A stretch of DNA of 64,000 nt from Streptomyces griseoviridis. GTDB taxonomy: Bacteria > Actinomycetota > Actinomycetes > Streptomycetales > Streptomycetaceae. The DNA lies in NCBI GenBank assembly GCA_014649155.1, contig BMSM01000031.1, positions 1 to 64,000 of the forward strand. The letters are read 5' to 3'. The notes under the pieces are model-generated. The model was not told the DNA's origin. It ran no database searches and was given only the letters and a program-made list of their open reading frames with translations. This document shows positions 53,024-61,605 of the stretch, piece by piece (the first letter of the stretch is position 1; the number at the start of each line of letters is the position of its first letter). The position numbers were made by a program, and so were the translations under genes.

Positions 53024-54895
53024 TCAGCCGGCGAGCGGCAGCTCGGGCAGGCGCACGTCGAGCCGTTCGCGCCGCTCGGTCAGTTCGGCGCGTAGTGCGG
53101 CCAGCTGTTCGACGTGCCGGGGGGTGAGCCGGCCGGTGTCGTCGAGGTGGACGGCGCACGCGGTCGTGGTGTCCGCGAGCCGTTCCAGGGTGGCGGCGAT
53201 CTCGTCGGCGCCCTCGGAGTGGCGGGCGAGGGCGGGCAGTTCCGCGGCGGCCAGGGCGATGGCCGCGCGGGCCTCCGCGAGCGTGCGGTACGCCTCGCGG
53301 CGCAGCGTCCAGCGGGTCGCCCGGTCCTCGGACCCGGCGAGCACATGGGCGAGGTAGGCGTGGGCCGCGTCACCGGCGGCCGTGAGCCGGGCGCGGACCC
53401 CGCCGCCGCGCTGCCCCGGCATCGGCAGGTGCCCGACGACCAGCACGATCGCGCAGGCCAGCAGGGTTTCGCCGATGCGTCCGGCGGACGCCTGCGGTTC
53501 GCCGCCGACCATGACCAGGGCCAGCACGAGCACGGTGACCACGGCGGTCTGCGCGGCGAAGTGCCGGGTGGCCACGGGGATCAGCGCCCCGGCGAGCACG
53601 ACGAGGGCGACCAGGCCGTCCGGACGGGGCAGTACGGCGGCGAGGGCGGCGAAGACGAGCGCGCCGAGGACCGTCCCGGCGGCCCGGCACAGCACCCGGG
53701 AGACCAGCGGGCCGAGGTCGGGCTTGACCAGGAAGACCGCGGTGGCGGGCAGCCAGTACCAGTGCCGGTGGGTGCCGTACCACTGGGCGTGGTGCAGCGC
53801 CTGGGCGACCGCCACGGCCGTGCCGAAGCAGAGGCCGACCCGCAGTCCGTACTCCCGTCCGGCCGCGCCGAGGACGGTGCGGGCGACGGAGCCGGGGGAC
53901 CGCCGGCGGGTGTGCAGGTCGTCGCCGCGCCCCCGGTCGAAGGCGACGGCGGCGTGCAGCAGGGCGTCGTCCAGGGCGCGCAGGCCGGGCGCGGAGCGTG
54001 CGGGGGCGGGCAGCGGACCGGTGTGCGCGCCGGCGCGCACGGCGGCGGCGAGGCGCCTGGGGCCCTCGGCGGCCCGGCGCGGTATGGCCTCCCCGGTCCA
54101 GGCGAGGGCGGTCGCGGCCTCGGCGAGCGGCAGCGCGGCGGCGTACTGCGCGCGCAGCCGGCGCTCGGCCGCGGAGGAGGCGTAACGGCGCAGCCGGGGG
54201 CCCGCGAGCGCGTCCTGCGCCTGGTCGAGCGCGGCGGTGAGCGCGGCACGGCGGGCGACGGCATGCCCGGTGCCGGCCGCGTCGAGCAGCGCGGCGACGG
54301 CGTCGTACACCCCGGCGACGGCCGCGCGCTCCCCGTCGAAGCGGAAGTCGAGACGGAAGTCGCGGGTCAGCGAACCGGGTGTGGGCAGGGCCAGCCGCAG
54401 CGCGAGCAGCCACCCGGCCCCGGCGAGGAACGCCAGGACCCGCTGCCAGCCCGGGTCGGGCAGCGGCATCCCCGCCCCGATCGCGGAGGCGACCAGTACC
54501 TGCGTGGCCGCCCCGGAGGCCACCGGCCCGACGGCGCTGAGGCTCCCGGCGAGCAGGCCGAGCACGGTCAGTACGACGGTCAGCGCGACGGCGCCGAGGT
54601 GGTCACCGGCGTACGTGCCGGCGCACATTCCCGCCGCGCCGGCCAGCGCGGGCACGCCGATCCGCTGGACGGAGGCCCGCCGGCTGCCCGGCCGGTCGTT
54701 GATCCCGGCGAGCATGGCGGCGACGGCGGCGACCACGCCCAGGGAGACCCGGCCCGCCGCGAGGGCGGCCGCGAGCAGCGGCCCGGCGGAGAGCGCCCCG
54801 CGTGCGACCGCGCTCCAGGGCACGGGTCCGCGCTGGGCGCGCAGGGCGTGCGCCAGCCAGGGCGGGAGCGTTGGGCCAGGGGTGCGGCGGGACAC
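53024..54895 (-). CDS. FUSC-family membrane protein
   Basis: A 623-residue membrane protein of the FUSC (fusaric-acid-resistance/YccS-like) family, probably an efflux component. Two blocks of hydrophobic segments (about residues 40-170 and 340-475) are separated by a helical cytoplasmic part, as in the family; the second block has GLCFGTAVAVAQALHHAQWYGTHRHWYWLPATAVFLVKPDLGPLVSRVLCRAAGTVLGAL. The GTG at 54895 is chosen because CGGAGG stands 7 bases before it; an ATG six codons upstream has no ribosome-binding site. Confidence 0.9.
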   Translation of the reverse strand: MSRRTPGPTLPPWLAHALRAQRGPVPWSAVARGALSAGPLLAAALAAGRVSLGVVAAVAAMLAGINDRPGSRRASVQRIGVPALAGAAGMCAGTYAGDHLGAVALTVVLTVLGLLAGSLSAVGPVASGAATQVLVASAIGAGMPLPDPGWQRVLAFLAGAGWLLALRLALPTPGSLTRDFRLDFRFDGERAAVAGVYDAVAALLDAAGTGHAVARRAALTAALDQAQDALAGPRLRRYASSAAERRLRAQYAAALPLAEAATALAWTGEAIPRRAAEGPRRLAAAVRAGAHTGPLPAPARSAPGLRALDDALLHAAVAFDRGRGDDLHTRRRSPGSVARTVLGAAGREYGLRVGLCFGTAVAVAQALHHAQWYGTHRHWYWLPATAVFLVKPDLGPLVSRVLCRAAGTVLGALVFAALAAVLPRPDGLVALVVLAGALIPVATRHFAAQTAVVTVLVLALVMVGGEPQASAGRIGETLLACAIVLVVGHLPMPGQRGGGVRARLTAAGDAAHAYLAHVLAGSEDRATRWTLRREAYRTLAEARAAIALAAAELPALARHSEGADEIAATLERLADTTTACAVHLDDTGRLTPRHVEQLAALRAELTERRERLDVRLPELPLAG

Positions 54896-55115
54896 GGCAC
54901 GGCCTCCGTACATCACTTCGAGGGCGGGAGCCTTCGGGCGACGGTGGCCGGGCTGAAAGGGGTGGGTACCCCACCGTAGGGCCTCGATGTGCGTGGAAGC
55001 GAACGGCGACGTTTCCACGAGGTGACGGACCGGGCGCGCCCTCGGCGCGGGTCAGCCCGCGCCCCGGCCCGGTCCTTCCGCTGCCCCTTCCTTCCGGGTG
55101 GTCGGGACGGCGGGT

Positions 55116-55892
55116 TCAGGGGCGCGTGGCGGCGTCCACGGCGTCCGCCAGGAGAGCGCGCGCCCGGCGGGCCGCCCCCGTCAGGCCGTCCGGGTCGGCC
55201 GGCAGCCCCGTCATGAGCGCGTCGACCCCGCCCAGCCCGGCCCGCTCCACCAGACCCTTCTCATTGGTGACCCACTCCCCCCGTCCCGCCAGGACCGCGT
55301 GTGCGGTCTGGGCCGTGGCGACGGCGATCGCGCCCGCGACCTGGGTGACGGCGCCCCGGGGAGCGTGACCGGCCTCGGCGTAGGCGAGAGTCGCCTCGGC
55401 CGCGCCCCACCAGTGTGCGGGAGCGGTCCGGCGCAGGGCTGCCGGGTAGGCGGGGCGGGGCAGAGCGCCGCGCAGGGTCCGGTTGACCGCCAGTTCCGCG
55501 ACGATCAGGTACGTCGGGATGCCGGCCAGGTGGAACATGAGCGGCTCGACCCGGAAGCGGCCCGCCTCGGCCTCCCTCAGTTCGTGCTCGGCCACGCCGA
55601 GGTCCCGGTAGTGCACGTCGACCCGCCGCCCGTCGATCGTCAGCCACGCCCCGCCGTTGAAGACCCCGCCGCCCCAGCCGCCGATCTCGCCGACCTCGCC
55701 CTCCCAGCCGATGGCACGGAGGTCGGCCGGGTCGAAGGCGCCGCGGTAGTAGACGGCCAGGTCCCAGTCGCTGTCGGGGCGTTGGGTGCCCTGGGCCCGG
55801 GAGCCGCCGAGGGCCACCGCGCGGACGGCGGGCAGCGCGGCGAGGCGGTCGGCGGTGGTGTCGAGGAAGTCCTGGTCGCTGCGGGCCGGCAT
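55116..55892 (-). CDS. Nucleotidyltransferase-domain protein
   Basis: A 258-residue protein. The N-terminal domain has the polymerase-beta-like nucleotidyltransferase motif VRAVALGGSRAQGTQRPDSDWDLAVYY (GGS and DxD) with a third acidic residue in RRVDVHYRDL; the C-terminal half is helical (LFHLAGIPTYLIVAELAVNRTL, TQVAGAIAVATAQTAHAVL). This resembles aminoglycoside/streptomycin nucleotidyltransferase-type proteins of unknown substrate. ATG at 55892 with AAGGA upstream. Confidence 0.9.
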   Translation of the reverse strand: MPARSDQDFLDTTADRLAALPAVRAVALGGSRAQGTQRPDSDWDLAVYYRGAFDPADLRAIGWEGEVGEIGGWGGGVFNGGAWLTIDGRRVDVHYRDLGVAEHELREAEAGRFRVEPLMFHLAGIPTYLIVAELAVNRTLRGALPRPAYPAALRRTAPAHWWGAAEATLAYAEAGHAPRGAVTQVAGAIAVATAQTAHAVLAGRGEWVTNEKGLVERAGLGGVDALMTGLPADPDGLTGAARRARALLADAVDAATRP

Positions 55893-55992
55893 GGGTGGTC
55901 CTTCCGGTCGGGGCGGGTACGCCGCGCCGACAGCGTAGGGGGGCCGCTCACGCCGTACGACGGAATTCACGCGTTGCGCGGACCGGCGGCTG

Positions 55993-56730
55993 TCACGCCT
56001 GCGCGGTGGGCCGGACCACGACCTCGCTGATGTCGACGCCGTCCGGCTGCCCGATCGCGAATCCGATCGCGGCGGCGACGGCGGAGGGCGGGGCGCCGAT
56101 CTCGTCGCGCAGCCGGGTCATCGCCTCCGCCGTCTCGGGGCTCGCTCCCTTGCCCACTCCCTCGGTGTCGGTGAGTCCGGGCGAGACGAGGGTGACGCGC
56201 AGGTCAGGGCCGGATTCCTGGCGCAGGCCCTCGGTCAGGACCTTGACCGCCGTCTTGGTGGCCGCGTAGACGCCCTGCGGGGTCTTCACCACGTAGGCCG
56301 CGGTGGAGGCGACGTTGACGAAGTGGCCGGAGCCCTGCCGGCGGAAGACGGGGAGGGCGGCCCCGACGCCGTTCAGCAGGCCGGTGATGTGGGTGGCGAC
56401 CATCGCGTCCCAGTCGTCCTGGCGCAGTTCGTCGAACGGGGACACCGCCATCGTCCCGGCGTTGGAGACGAGGACGTCCAGCCTGCCGAAACGGTCGAGC
56501 GCCGTGTCCGTGAGGAGCGTCAGACCGTCCCGGCGCGTCACGTCCATGACGACTCCGGCGGCCGTGCCGCCCCGGGCGAGAATACCGTCCACCACCTCCT
56601 TCAGCCGGTCCTCCCGGCGGGCGCCGAGGACGAGCCGGGCTCCCCTCTCGGCCAGGTACGCCGCCGTCGCCGCTCCGATGCCGCTGCTGGCACCGGTGAT
56701 CGCCACTACCTTGCCTTCGATTCCCGACAT
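55993..56730 (-). CDS. Short-chain dehydrogenase/reductase
   Basis: A 245-residue SDR. Cofactor motif VVAITGASSGIGAATAAYLAERG at the N-terminus, LVSNAGTMAVSP (NNAG-equivalent), the catalytic serine in FVNVASTAAYV and the YxxxK pair in VYAATKTAVKVL. GARREDR suggests NADP preference. Divergent from a TetR gene with two operators between them, so the TetR protein almost certainly controls it. Confidence 0.95.
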   Translation of the reverse strand: MSGIEGKVVAITGASSGIGAATAAYLAERGARLVLGARREDRLKEVVDGILARGGTAAGVVMDVTRRDGLTLLTDTALDRFGRLDVLVSNAGTMAVSPFDELRQDDWDAMVATHITGLLNGVGAALPVFRRQGSGHFVNVASTAAYVVKTPQGVYAATKTAVKVLTEGLRQESGPDLRVTLVSPGLTDTEGVGKGASPETAEAMTRLRDEIGAPPSAVAAAIGFAIGQPDGVDISEVVVRPTAQA

Positions 56731-56785
56731 GATCCGTAGTCCCTACTGGCGGAGTGCGCGCAGGTCAGGCCATGACCTACAGTGG

Positions 56786-56805
56786 AAGTGGGGGCGCCAC
56801 CACTT
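56786..56805. promoter_or_regulatory. TetR operator 1 (AAGTGG-N8-CCACTT)
   Basis: Perfect inverted repeat in the SDR-TetR divergent promoter, with the same arms and spacing as a second copy 29 bases away. Confidence 0.88.
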
Positions 56806-56812
56806 CTTCAGA

Positions 56813-56836
56813 CTAAGTGGGCACGCCTCCACTTAG
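56813..56836. promoter_or_regulatory. TetR operator 2 (CTAAGTGG-N8-CCACTTAG)
   Basis: Perfect 8-bp arms containing AAGTGG-N8-CCACTT. It lies 29 bases from operator 1 and 40 bases before the TetR ATG. Confidence 0.9.
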
Positions 56837-56875
56837 CAAGCGGGGACATCACGAGGAGAGGGACGGCAGCCGCCG

Positions 56876-57451
56876 ATGGCAGAAGACACGCGACGCCCGC
56901 TGCGCGCCGACGCGCGACGCAACCGGGAAAAGATCCTCACGGCGGCGGTACGGGTCTTCGCCGAAGAGGGACTGGACGCGCACCTGGAACGCGTCGCCAA
57001 GGCGGCGGGGGTGGGGAGTGCGACCCTGTACCGCAACTTCCCCACCCGGGAGGCCCTGATCGAGGCGGTCTACCGCAACGAGGTGGCCCAGCTCTGCGAG
57101 GCCGTCCCCGGCCTGCTGGCGGCCCGCCCGCCGTACGAGGCCCTGCGCGCGTGGACCCGCCTCTTCCTGGACTACGTCACCGCCAAACTCGGCATGGCGG
57201 AGGCCCTGCGCGCCATCGCCGCGACGGGAGGCAACCCGTACGGGCAGAGCCGGGACATGATCGAGGCCGCCCTCTCCGACCTGATGGACGCGTGCGTGGC
57301 CGCCGGCGCGATCCGCTCCGACGTCGCCCCGGGCGACGTGAGCGCCGCGCTTGCCGGCATCGCCCTCTCCTCGGCCAGGCCGGACCAGCGGGACCAGGCC
57401 GAACGCCTGCTCGACCTCGTCCTCGACGGACTCACCGTCCGCCGGCCCTGA
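56876..57451 (+). CDS. TetR-family regulator
   Basis: A 191-residue repressor. N-terminal helix-turn-helix RREKILTAAVRVFAEEGLDAHLERVAKAAGVGSATLYRNFPTREALIEAVY (first residues read RRNREKIL), with an all-helical ligand domain. Divergent from the SDR, with two matching operators between them, so it likely represses both itself and the SDR and is released by a compound processed by the SDR. ATG at 56876 follows GAGAGG. Confidence 0.96.
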   Translation: MAEDTRRPLRADARRNREKILTAAVRVFAEEGLDAHLERVAKAAGVGSATLYRNFPTREALIEAVYRNEVAQLCEAVPGLLAARPPYEALRAWTRLFLDYVTAKLGMAEALRAIAATGGNPYGQSRDMIEAALSDLMDACVAAGAIRSDVAPGDVSAALAGIALSSARPDQRDQAERLLDLVLDGLTVRRP

Positions 57452-57478
57452 GCCGGCCGCCGGAACATGGGCGCGGGA

Positions 57479-58201
57479 TCACGGCCGGCCCCACACCCGC
57501 CGTTTCGGCAAGGGCACCGCGTAACTCCCCGCCCTGCTGGTGGTCAGCCCGAGGGCGACGAGGGACTCCGCCAGCCGTACCGCCGCCGCCACGCCGTCCA
57601 CGACCGGCAGCCCCAGCTCCTCCCCCACCGACTCGACCGACCGCCGCAGTCCCGTCATGCCGGCGCAGCCGAGGACCAGCACCTCCGCGCCCGCCGCCCG
57701 GACCCGTTCGGCGGCGGCGCGGAACGCGGCCCTGGTGCGCTCGCCGTCGGCCAGGTCGAGGACGCCCAGGCCGGTGCCGGCGACGGCCGCGCAGTTCCGG
57801 GCCACGCCCGCCGTCTCCAGGCTGTCCTCGATCTGGCCGCGGGAGCGCTCCAGGGTGGTGACGACGCCGTAGCGCCGCCCCAGCAGGCAGGCGAGGTGCG
57901 CCGCGGCCTCGGTGATGTCGACGACCGGTACATCGACCAGTTCGCGGACGCCCTCGCGTCCGTGCTCCCCGAAGCCCGCGAGGACGACCGCGTCGTACGC
58001 CGGTCCCTCGTAGGTGCGCAGCGCGTCGATGACGGCGGCGGCGGAGAGGTGGCTGTCGAGCCAGCCCTCCGCCGACTCGGGGCCCCACGCCGGGGTCAGT
58101 CCGGTCACCGCGGTCCCCGGGCTCGCGGCGGCGCGGGCCCCGAGGACGATCTCCTCGGTCATCCGCTGCGTCGTGTTGCAGTTGGTGACGACGATGCGCA
58201 C
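57479..58201 (-). CDS. hyuE: Hydantoin racemase-type Asp/Glu racemase family protein
   Basis: A 240-residue HyuE-like racemase. MRIVVTNCNTTQRMTEEIV opens the family, the first catalytic cysteine region is VVLAGFGEHGREGVREL (here no Cys, but Gly-Glu at the expected site), and the second is VLGCAGMTGL near residue 180. GRRYGVVTTLERS is also typical. It follows the NCS1 transporter 6 bases downstream, matching the transporter-racemase pairing of hydantoin or allantoin salvage. The absence of the first cysteine should be checked before assuming two-base racemisation. Confidence 0.85.
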   Translation of the reverse strand: MRIVVTNCNTTQRMTEEIVLGARAAASPGTAVTGLTPAWGPESAEGWLDSHLSAAAVIDALRTYEGPAYDAVVLAGFGEHGREGVRELVDVPVVDITEAAAHLACLLGRRYGVVTTLERSRGQIEDSLETAGVARNCAAVAGTGLGVLDLADGERTRAAFRAAAERVRAAGAEVLVLGCAGMTGLRRSVESVGEELGLPVVDGVAAAVRLAESLVALGLTTSRAGSYAVPLPKRRVWGRP

Positions 58202-58207
58202 GAGGAC

Positions 58208-59674
58208 TCAGCCCTCCGCCCCGGCCGCCGCCGCCCGCTCTTTCCGGCACAGGAGCCCGTAGAGCCCGGCGGCCACCGCCGTCCCGATGAACCACGAGTA
58301 CGGCGCCGCGTCGCCGAAGTCCTTCACGAGCGCCAGGACGGCCGCCACCGCCGCCGACGGCAGGAACGCCCACAGCGCCGCCGGGTTGACGCCCTTGCGG
58401 TAGTGGTAGCGGGAGCCCGGTTCGGCGCGGAAGAGCTGGTCCACGTCGACCCGGCCGCGCTTGACCCAGTAGTAGTCGACCATGATCACACCGAAGAGGG
58501 GACCGAGGAAGGCGCCGAGGCCGCCGAGGAAGTAGTTGACAACGGTGGGGTTGGAGAAGAGGTTCCAGGGGGTGACGACCAGGGCCGCCACCGTGCTGAT
58601 CATGCCGCCGGTCCGGAAGGTGATCTTCTGCGGCCAGACATTGGCCAGGTCGTACGCCGGCGAGACGAAGTTGGCGACGATGTTGACGCCCATGGTGGCG
58701 ATGGCGAAGGTCAGCGCGCCCAGCACCAGGACCCAGGTGTTGCCGATCTCGGCGACCAGGTAGGCGGGGTCGGTGATCTCCTTGCCGAACACCTCGTAGG
58801 CGCCCGCGGTCACGACGACGGAGAGGATGACGAAGGCCGTGGAGTTGACCGGCAGGCCCCAGAAGTTGCCGCGCCGGACCGTGCGGTGGTCCGGGGCGAA
58901 GCGGGAGAAGTCGCAGAAGTTGAGCATCAGCGTGCCGTAGGTGGCGAGGACCAGGCCGATCGCGCCGAACCACTGGCGCCACTGCTCGCCCACGGACACC
59001 GGGTGCGGGGTGCTGGTGAGGGAGATGCTCCAGCCGGCCTTGGCGAAGATCCAGACCGCGAGGGCGATCATCACCAGCCAGATCGCGGGTCCGCAGAAGT
59101 CCTGGAACTTGCGGACCGACTCCATGCCCCGGCTGATGATCAGCGCCTGGACCAGCCACAGCGCGACGAACGAGACCCAGCCGAGGGCGTCGAGCCCGAG
59201 GAAGGAGGAGTGGGTCCAGGACGCGAGGCCCGGCCAGGCCGCCAGCAGCATCACGTCGACGGCGACGGAGGCGAGGTAGGTCTGGATGCCGTACCACATG
59301 ATGGCGATGACGGCCCGGATCAGCGCCGGCACGTTGGCGCCCCAGACGCCGAAGGCGATCCGGCCGACCACCGGGAACGGGACTCCGGTGCGCTGGCCGA
59401 CGCGGCCCATCATGTTCATCCCGGCGTAGATGATCACGAAGCCGACGAGCAGGGACGTGAAGACCTGCCAGACGTTCATGCCGAGGAAGAGCAGTCCGGC
59501 GGCGAAGGTGTAGTTGCCGAGGTTGTGGACGTCGGACATCCACAGCGCGAAGAGGTCGAAGACCTTCCAGGTGCGCTTGCCCGCGGGGGCGAGGTCTTCG
59601 TTGATGAGCCGTGGGTCGGGGACGGGGGCGGACGCTGCGGTGCCGGTGGCCTCTGCGCGGTCGGCGAGGGACAC
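58208..59674 (-). CDS. NCS1-family nucleobase/hydantoin transporter
   Basis: A 488-residue sodium or proton symporter of the NCS1 family (Mhp1, allantoin and uracil permeases). About 12 transmembrane segments; DLFALWMSDVHNLGNYTFAAGLLFLGMN is the helix 1 signature, with GVWGANVPALIRAVIAIMWYGIQTYLAS for helix 3 and FCDFSRFAPDHRTVRRGNFWGLPVNSTAFV later. GTG at 59674 with GGAGG four bases upstream. Next to hyuE, hydantoin or allantoin uptake is likely. Divergent GntR gene with an operator between. Confidence 0.94.
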   Translation of the reverse strand: MSLADRAEATGTAASAPVPDPRLINEDLAPAGKRTWKVFDLFALWMSDVHNLGNYTFAAGLLFLGMNVWQVFTSLLVGFVIIYAGMNMMGRVGQRTGVPFPVVGRIAFGVWGANVPALIRAVIAIMWYGIQTYLASVAVDVMLLAAWPGLASWTHSSFLGLDALGWVSFVALWLVQALIISRGMESVRKFQDFCGPAIWLVMIALAVWIFAKAGWSISLTSTPHPVSVGEQWRQWFGAIGLVLATYGTLMLNFCDFSRFAPDHRTVRRGNFWGLPVNSTAFVILSVVVTAGAYEVFGKEITDPAYLVAEIGNTWVLVLGALTFAIATMGVNIVANFVSPAYDLANVWPQKITFRTGGMISTVAALVVTPWNLFSNPTVVNYFLGGLGAFLGPLFGVIMVDYYWVKRGRVDVDQLFRAEPGSRYHYRKGVNPAALWAFLPSAAVAAVLALVKDFGDAAPYSWFIGTAVAAGLYGLLCRKERAAAAGAEG

Positions 59675-59726
59675 GGAGCCTCCAGGGCGAGGGAGGGGAC
59701 GGAGGGAGGGGCATACCGCGTACAGT

Positions 59727-59740
59727 TTTGGTATACCAAA
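59727..59740. promoter_or_regulatory. GntR (FadR-type) operator
   Basis: Perfect 14-bp palindrome TTTGGTATACCAAA in the 157-base divergent promoter. Its core TGGTATACCA matches the TnGTnnnACnA pattern of FadR-subfamily GntR sites. Confidence 0.92.
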
Positions 59741-59831
59741 CTGCGTCATGGTCCTCCCGTCAACCCTTCGGACCGATGTCCCGCTCGTTAACGGCCCGTA
59801 AAACACCGCCGGGGTCGGCGAAGATGGGCCC

Positions 59832-60485
59832 ATGGGGAAGATCGAACCGCTCGGCGCGGTGCGCGAGCGCGTCCTCGCGGGGCTGCGGCAGGACATCATC
59901 GCGGGACGCCTGCGGCCCGGCGACCGGCTCGTGGAACGGGAGCTGGCCGAGCGTTTCGGGGTGTCCCGGGTGCCGGTGCGGGAGGCGATCCGGGCGCTGG
60001 TCACCGAGGGGTTCGTACTGTTCGAGACGCCGCGCCGCACCGTCGTGCGGCGTCTGACCCCGACCGATGTGCGGGAACTCTTCGAACTGCGCGAGGCGTT
60101 GGAGGTGTACGCGGCCGGCCTGGCGGCGACCCGGGCCGCCCCCGAGGCGCTGGCGGAGCTGGCCGGCCTGCTGCGCGCCGCCGCGCTCGCCACCGGAGCC
60201 GGGGACGCGGAGGCGATCACCGACGTCAACACCCGCTTCCACGACCGCATCCTCGCCCTGGCCGGCAACAGCCTGCTCAGGTCCGTCATGGAACCGGTCG
60301 ACGGCCGGCTGCGCTGGCTCACCCGGCAGAACGAGGAGTGGCCCCAGCTCCTCACCGAACACCGGGAGCTGTACGAGGCGATCGCCTCCGGCGACCCGGC
60401 CCGCGCCCGCGCGCACGCCCTGCGCCACGTACGGGCCAATTACCGCGCCACGGTGCGACATCTGTTCGGGGAGGACGCGGGCTGA
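59832..60485 (+). CDS. GntR-family (FadR/FCD) regulator
   Basis: A 217-residue regulator. N-terminal winged helix: GAVRERVLAGLRQDIIAGRLRPGDRLVERELAERFGVSRVPVREAIRALVTEGFVLFETPRRTVV, followed by a FCD ligand domain with VRELFELREALEVYAAGLAA and the metal-binding pattern DVNTRFHDRIL...LLTEHRELYEAI...ARARAHALRHV. The divergent NCS1-hyuE operon and the FadR-type palindrome identify its likely targets; the effector is probably the transported compound or a product. Confidence 0.96.
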   Translation: MGKIEPLGAVRERVLAGLRQDIIAGRLRPGDRLVERELAERFGVSRVPVREAIRALVTEGFVLFETPRRTVVRRLTPTDVRELFELREALEVYAAGLAATRAAPEALAELAGLLRAAALATGAGDAEAITDVNTRFHDRILALAGNSLLRSVMEPVDGRLRWLTRQNEEWPQLLTEHRELYEAIASGDPARARAHALRHVRANYRATVRHLFGEDAG

Positions 60486-60627
60486 GGCGGCGGGGTCGTG
60501 GTGCGGGGGGAGCGGGACGCGTGCGGTAAGAGCGTGCCGGGGGGCGGCAGGACGCGGGCTGAGCGGCGGGGGGCCAGCGACGGCAGGACGCGGACGGGCG
60601 CCGCGCGGTACTTCTCCGCGCCGCGCG

Positions 60628-61596
60628 CTACCGTTCCCCCCGCCCGTACCGGTCCGTCGCCGCCACCAGCAGTTCCGTCATGCCCGGGGCGCCCGCGTCG
60701 TGCCCCACTTCGTCCGCGATCAGGAGTTCGCTCCCCGGCCAGGCGTGGTGCAGCCGCCAGACGATGCCGAGCAGGTTGCCCGGGTCGAGGCTGCCCTGGA
60801 CCAGGGTGCCGGGGACGCCGGCCAGCAGGTGCGCGTCGCGCAGGACCACGCCCTCGTCGTTGCCCTCGCCGAGGAAGTGGTCGTTGCCCCAGTAGTGCGT
60901 CACCGTACGGGCGAAGCCCATGCGGAACACCGGGTCCTCGTACCGTGGCACCGAGCGCGGCGGGCGGGAGGCGATCGCCGTCTCCCAGTCGGTCCACGCG
61001 CGCGCCGCCCGTTCCCGTACCGCCCGGTCGGGGGATTCCAGCAGCCGGTTGTACGCGGCGGCCAAATCGCCGTCCCGCTCGTCCTCGGGGAGCAGGGCGC
61101 GGAACTCCTCGAAGGCCGCCGGGAACAGCTGCCCGAGCCCTCGGGTCAAGAGAGCGACCTCGGGGTTCGAGCCGGTCGCGACCGCCGTGAGCACCAGTTC
61201 CGTCACCACGTCGGGGTGCGTCTGCGCGTACCGGAGTCCGAGGGCCGAACCCCAGGAGACGCCCCAGACCAGCCACCGTTCGATGCCGAGGTGCTCGCGG
61301 AGGAGTTCCAGGTCGGCGAGGGTGTGCGCGGTGGTGTTGACGCTCATGTCGGTGTCGTGGGCGCTCGCGTGCGGGGTCGAACGCCCGCAGCCCCGCTGGT
61401 CGAACAGCACGATGCGGTACACCGCCGGGTCGAAGTAGCGCCGGAACGCCGCGCTCCTGCCGCTCCCGGGACCACCGTGCAGCACCACGGCCGGCTTGCC
61501 CTGCGGATTGCCGCAGGTCTCCCAGCTGACGCGGTTGCCGTCACCGACGTCGAGCATGCCGTGGTCGTACGGTCCGGTCTCCGGGTAGAGGCGCAT
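60628..61596 (-). CDS. pip: Prolyl aminopeptidase (S33 family)
   Basis: A 322-residue alpha/beta-hydrolase that removes N-terminal proline from peptides. Oxyanion loop LHGGPGSGRS, FDQRGCGRSTPHA, nucleophile serine 114 in WGVSWGSALGLRYAQTHP, and the catalytic histidine in ADEVGHDAG near the end. No signal peptide, so intracellular. It starts 9 bases after the udg stop and is probably cotranscribed with it. Confidence 0.96.
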   Translation of the reverse strand: MRLYPETGPYDHGMLDVGDGNRVSWETCGNPQGKPAVVLHGGPGSGRSAAFRRYFDPAVYRIVLFDQRGCGRSTPHASAHDTDMSVNTTAHTLADLELLREHLGIERWLVWGVSWGSALGLRYAQTHPDVVTELVLTAVATGSNPEVALLTRGLGQLFPAAFEEFRALLPEDERDGDLAAAYNRLLESPDRAVRERAARAWTDWETAIASRPPRSVPRYEDPVFRMGFARTVTHYWGNDHFLGEGNDEGVVLRDAHLLAGVPGTLVQGSLDPGNLLGIVWRLHHAWPGSELLIADEVGHDAGAPGMTELLVAATDRYGRGER

Positions 61597-61605
61597 CCGC
61601 GCACG

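Noticed and set aside
56165..56190. Further TGTCGGTG matches at 8006, 49387, 56165 and 61344
   Set aside because: All lie inside genes and lack TAnnnT at the required spacing.
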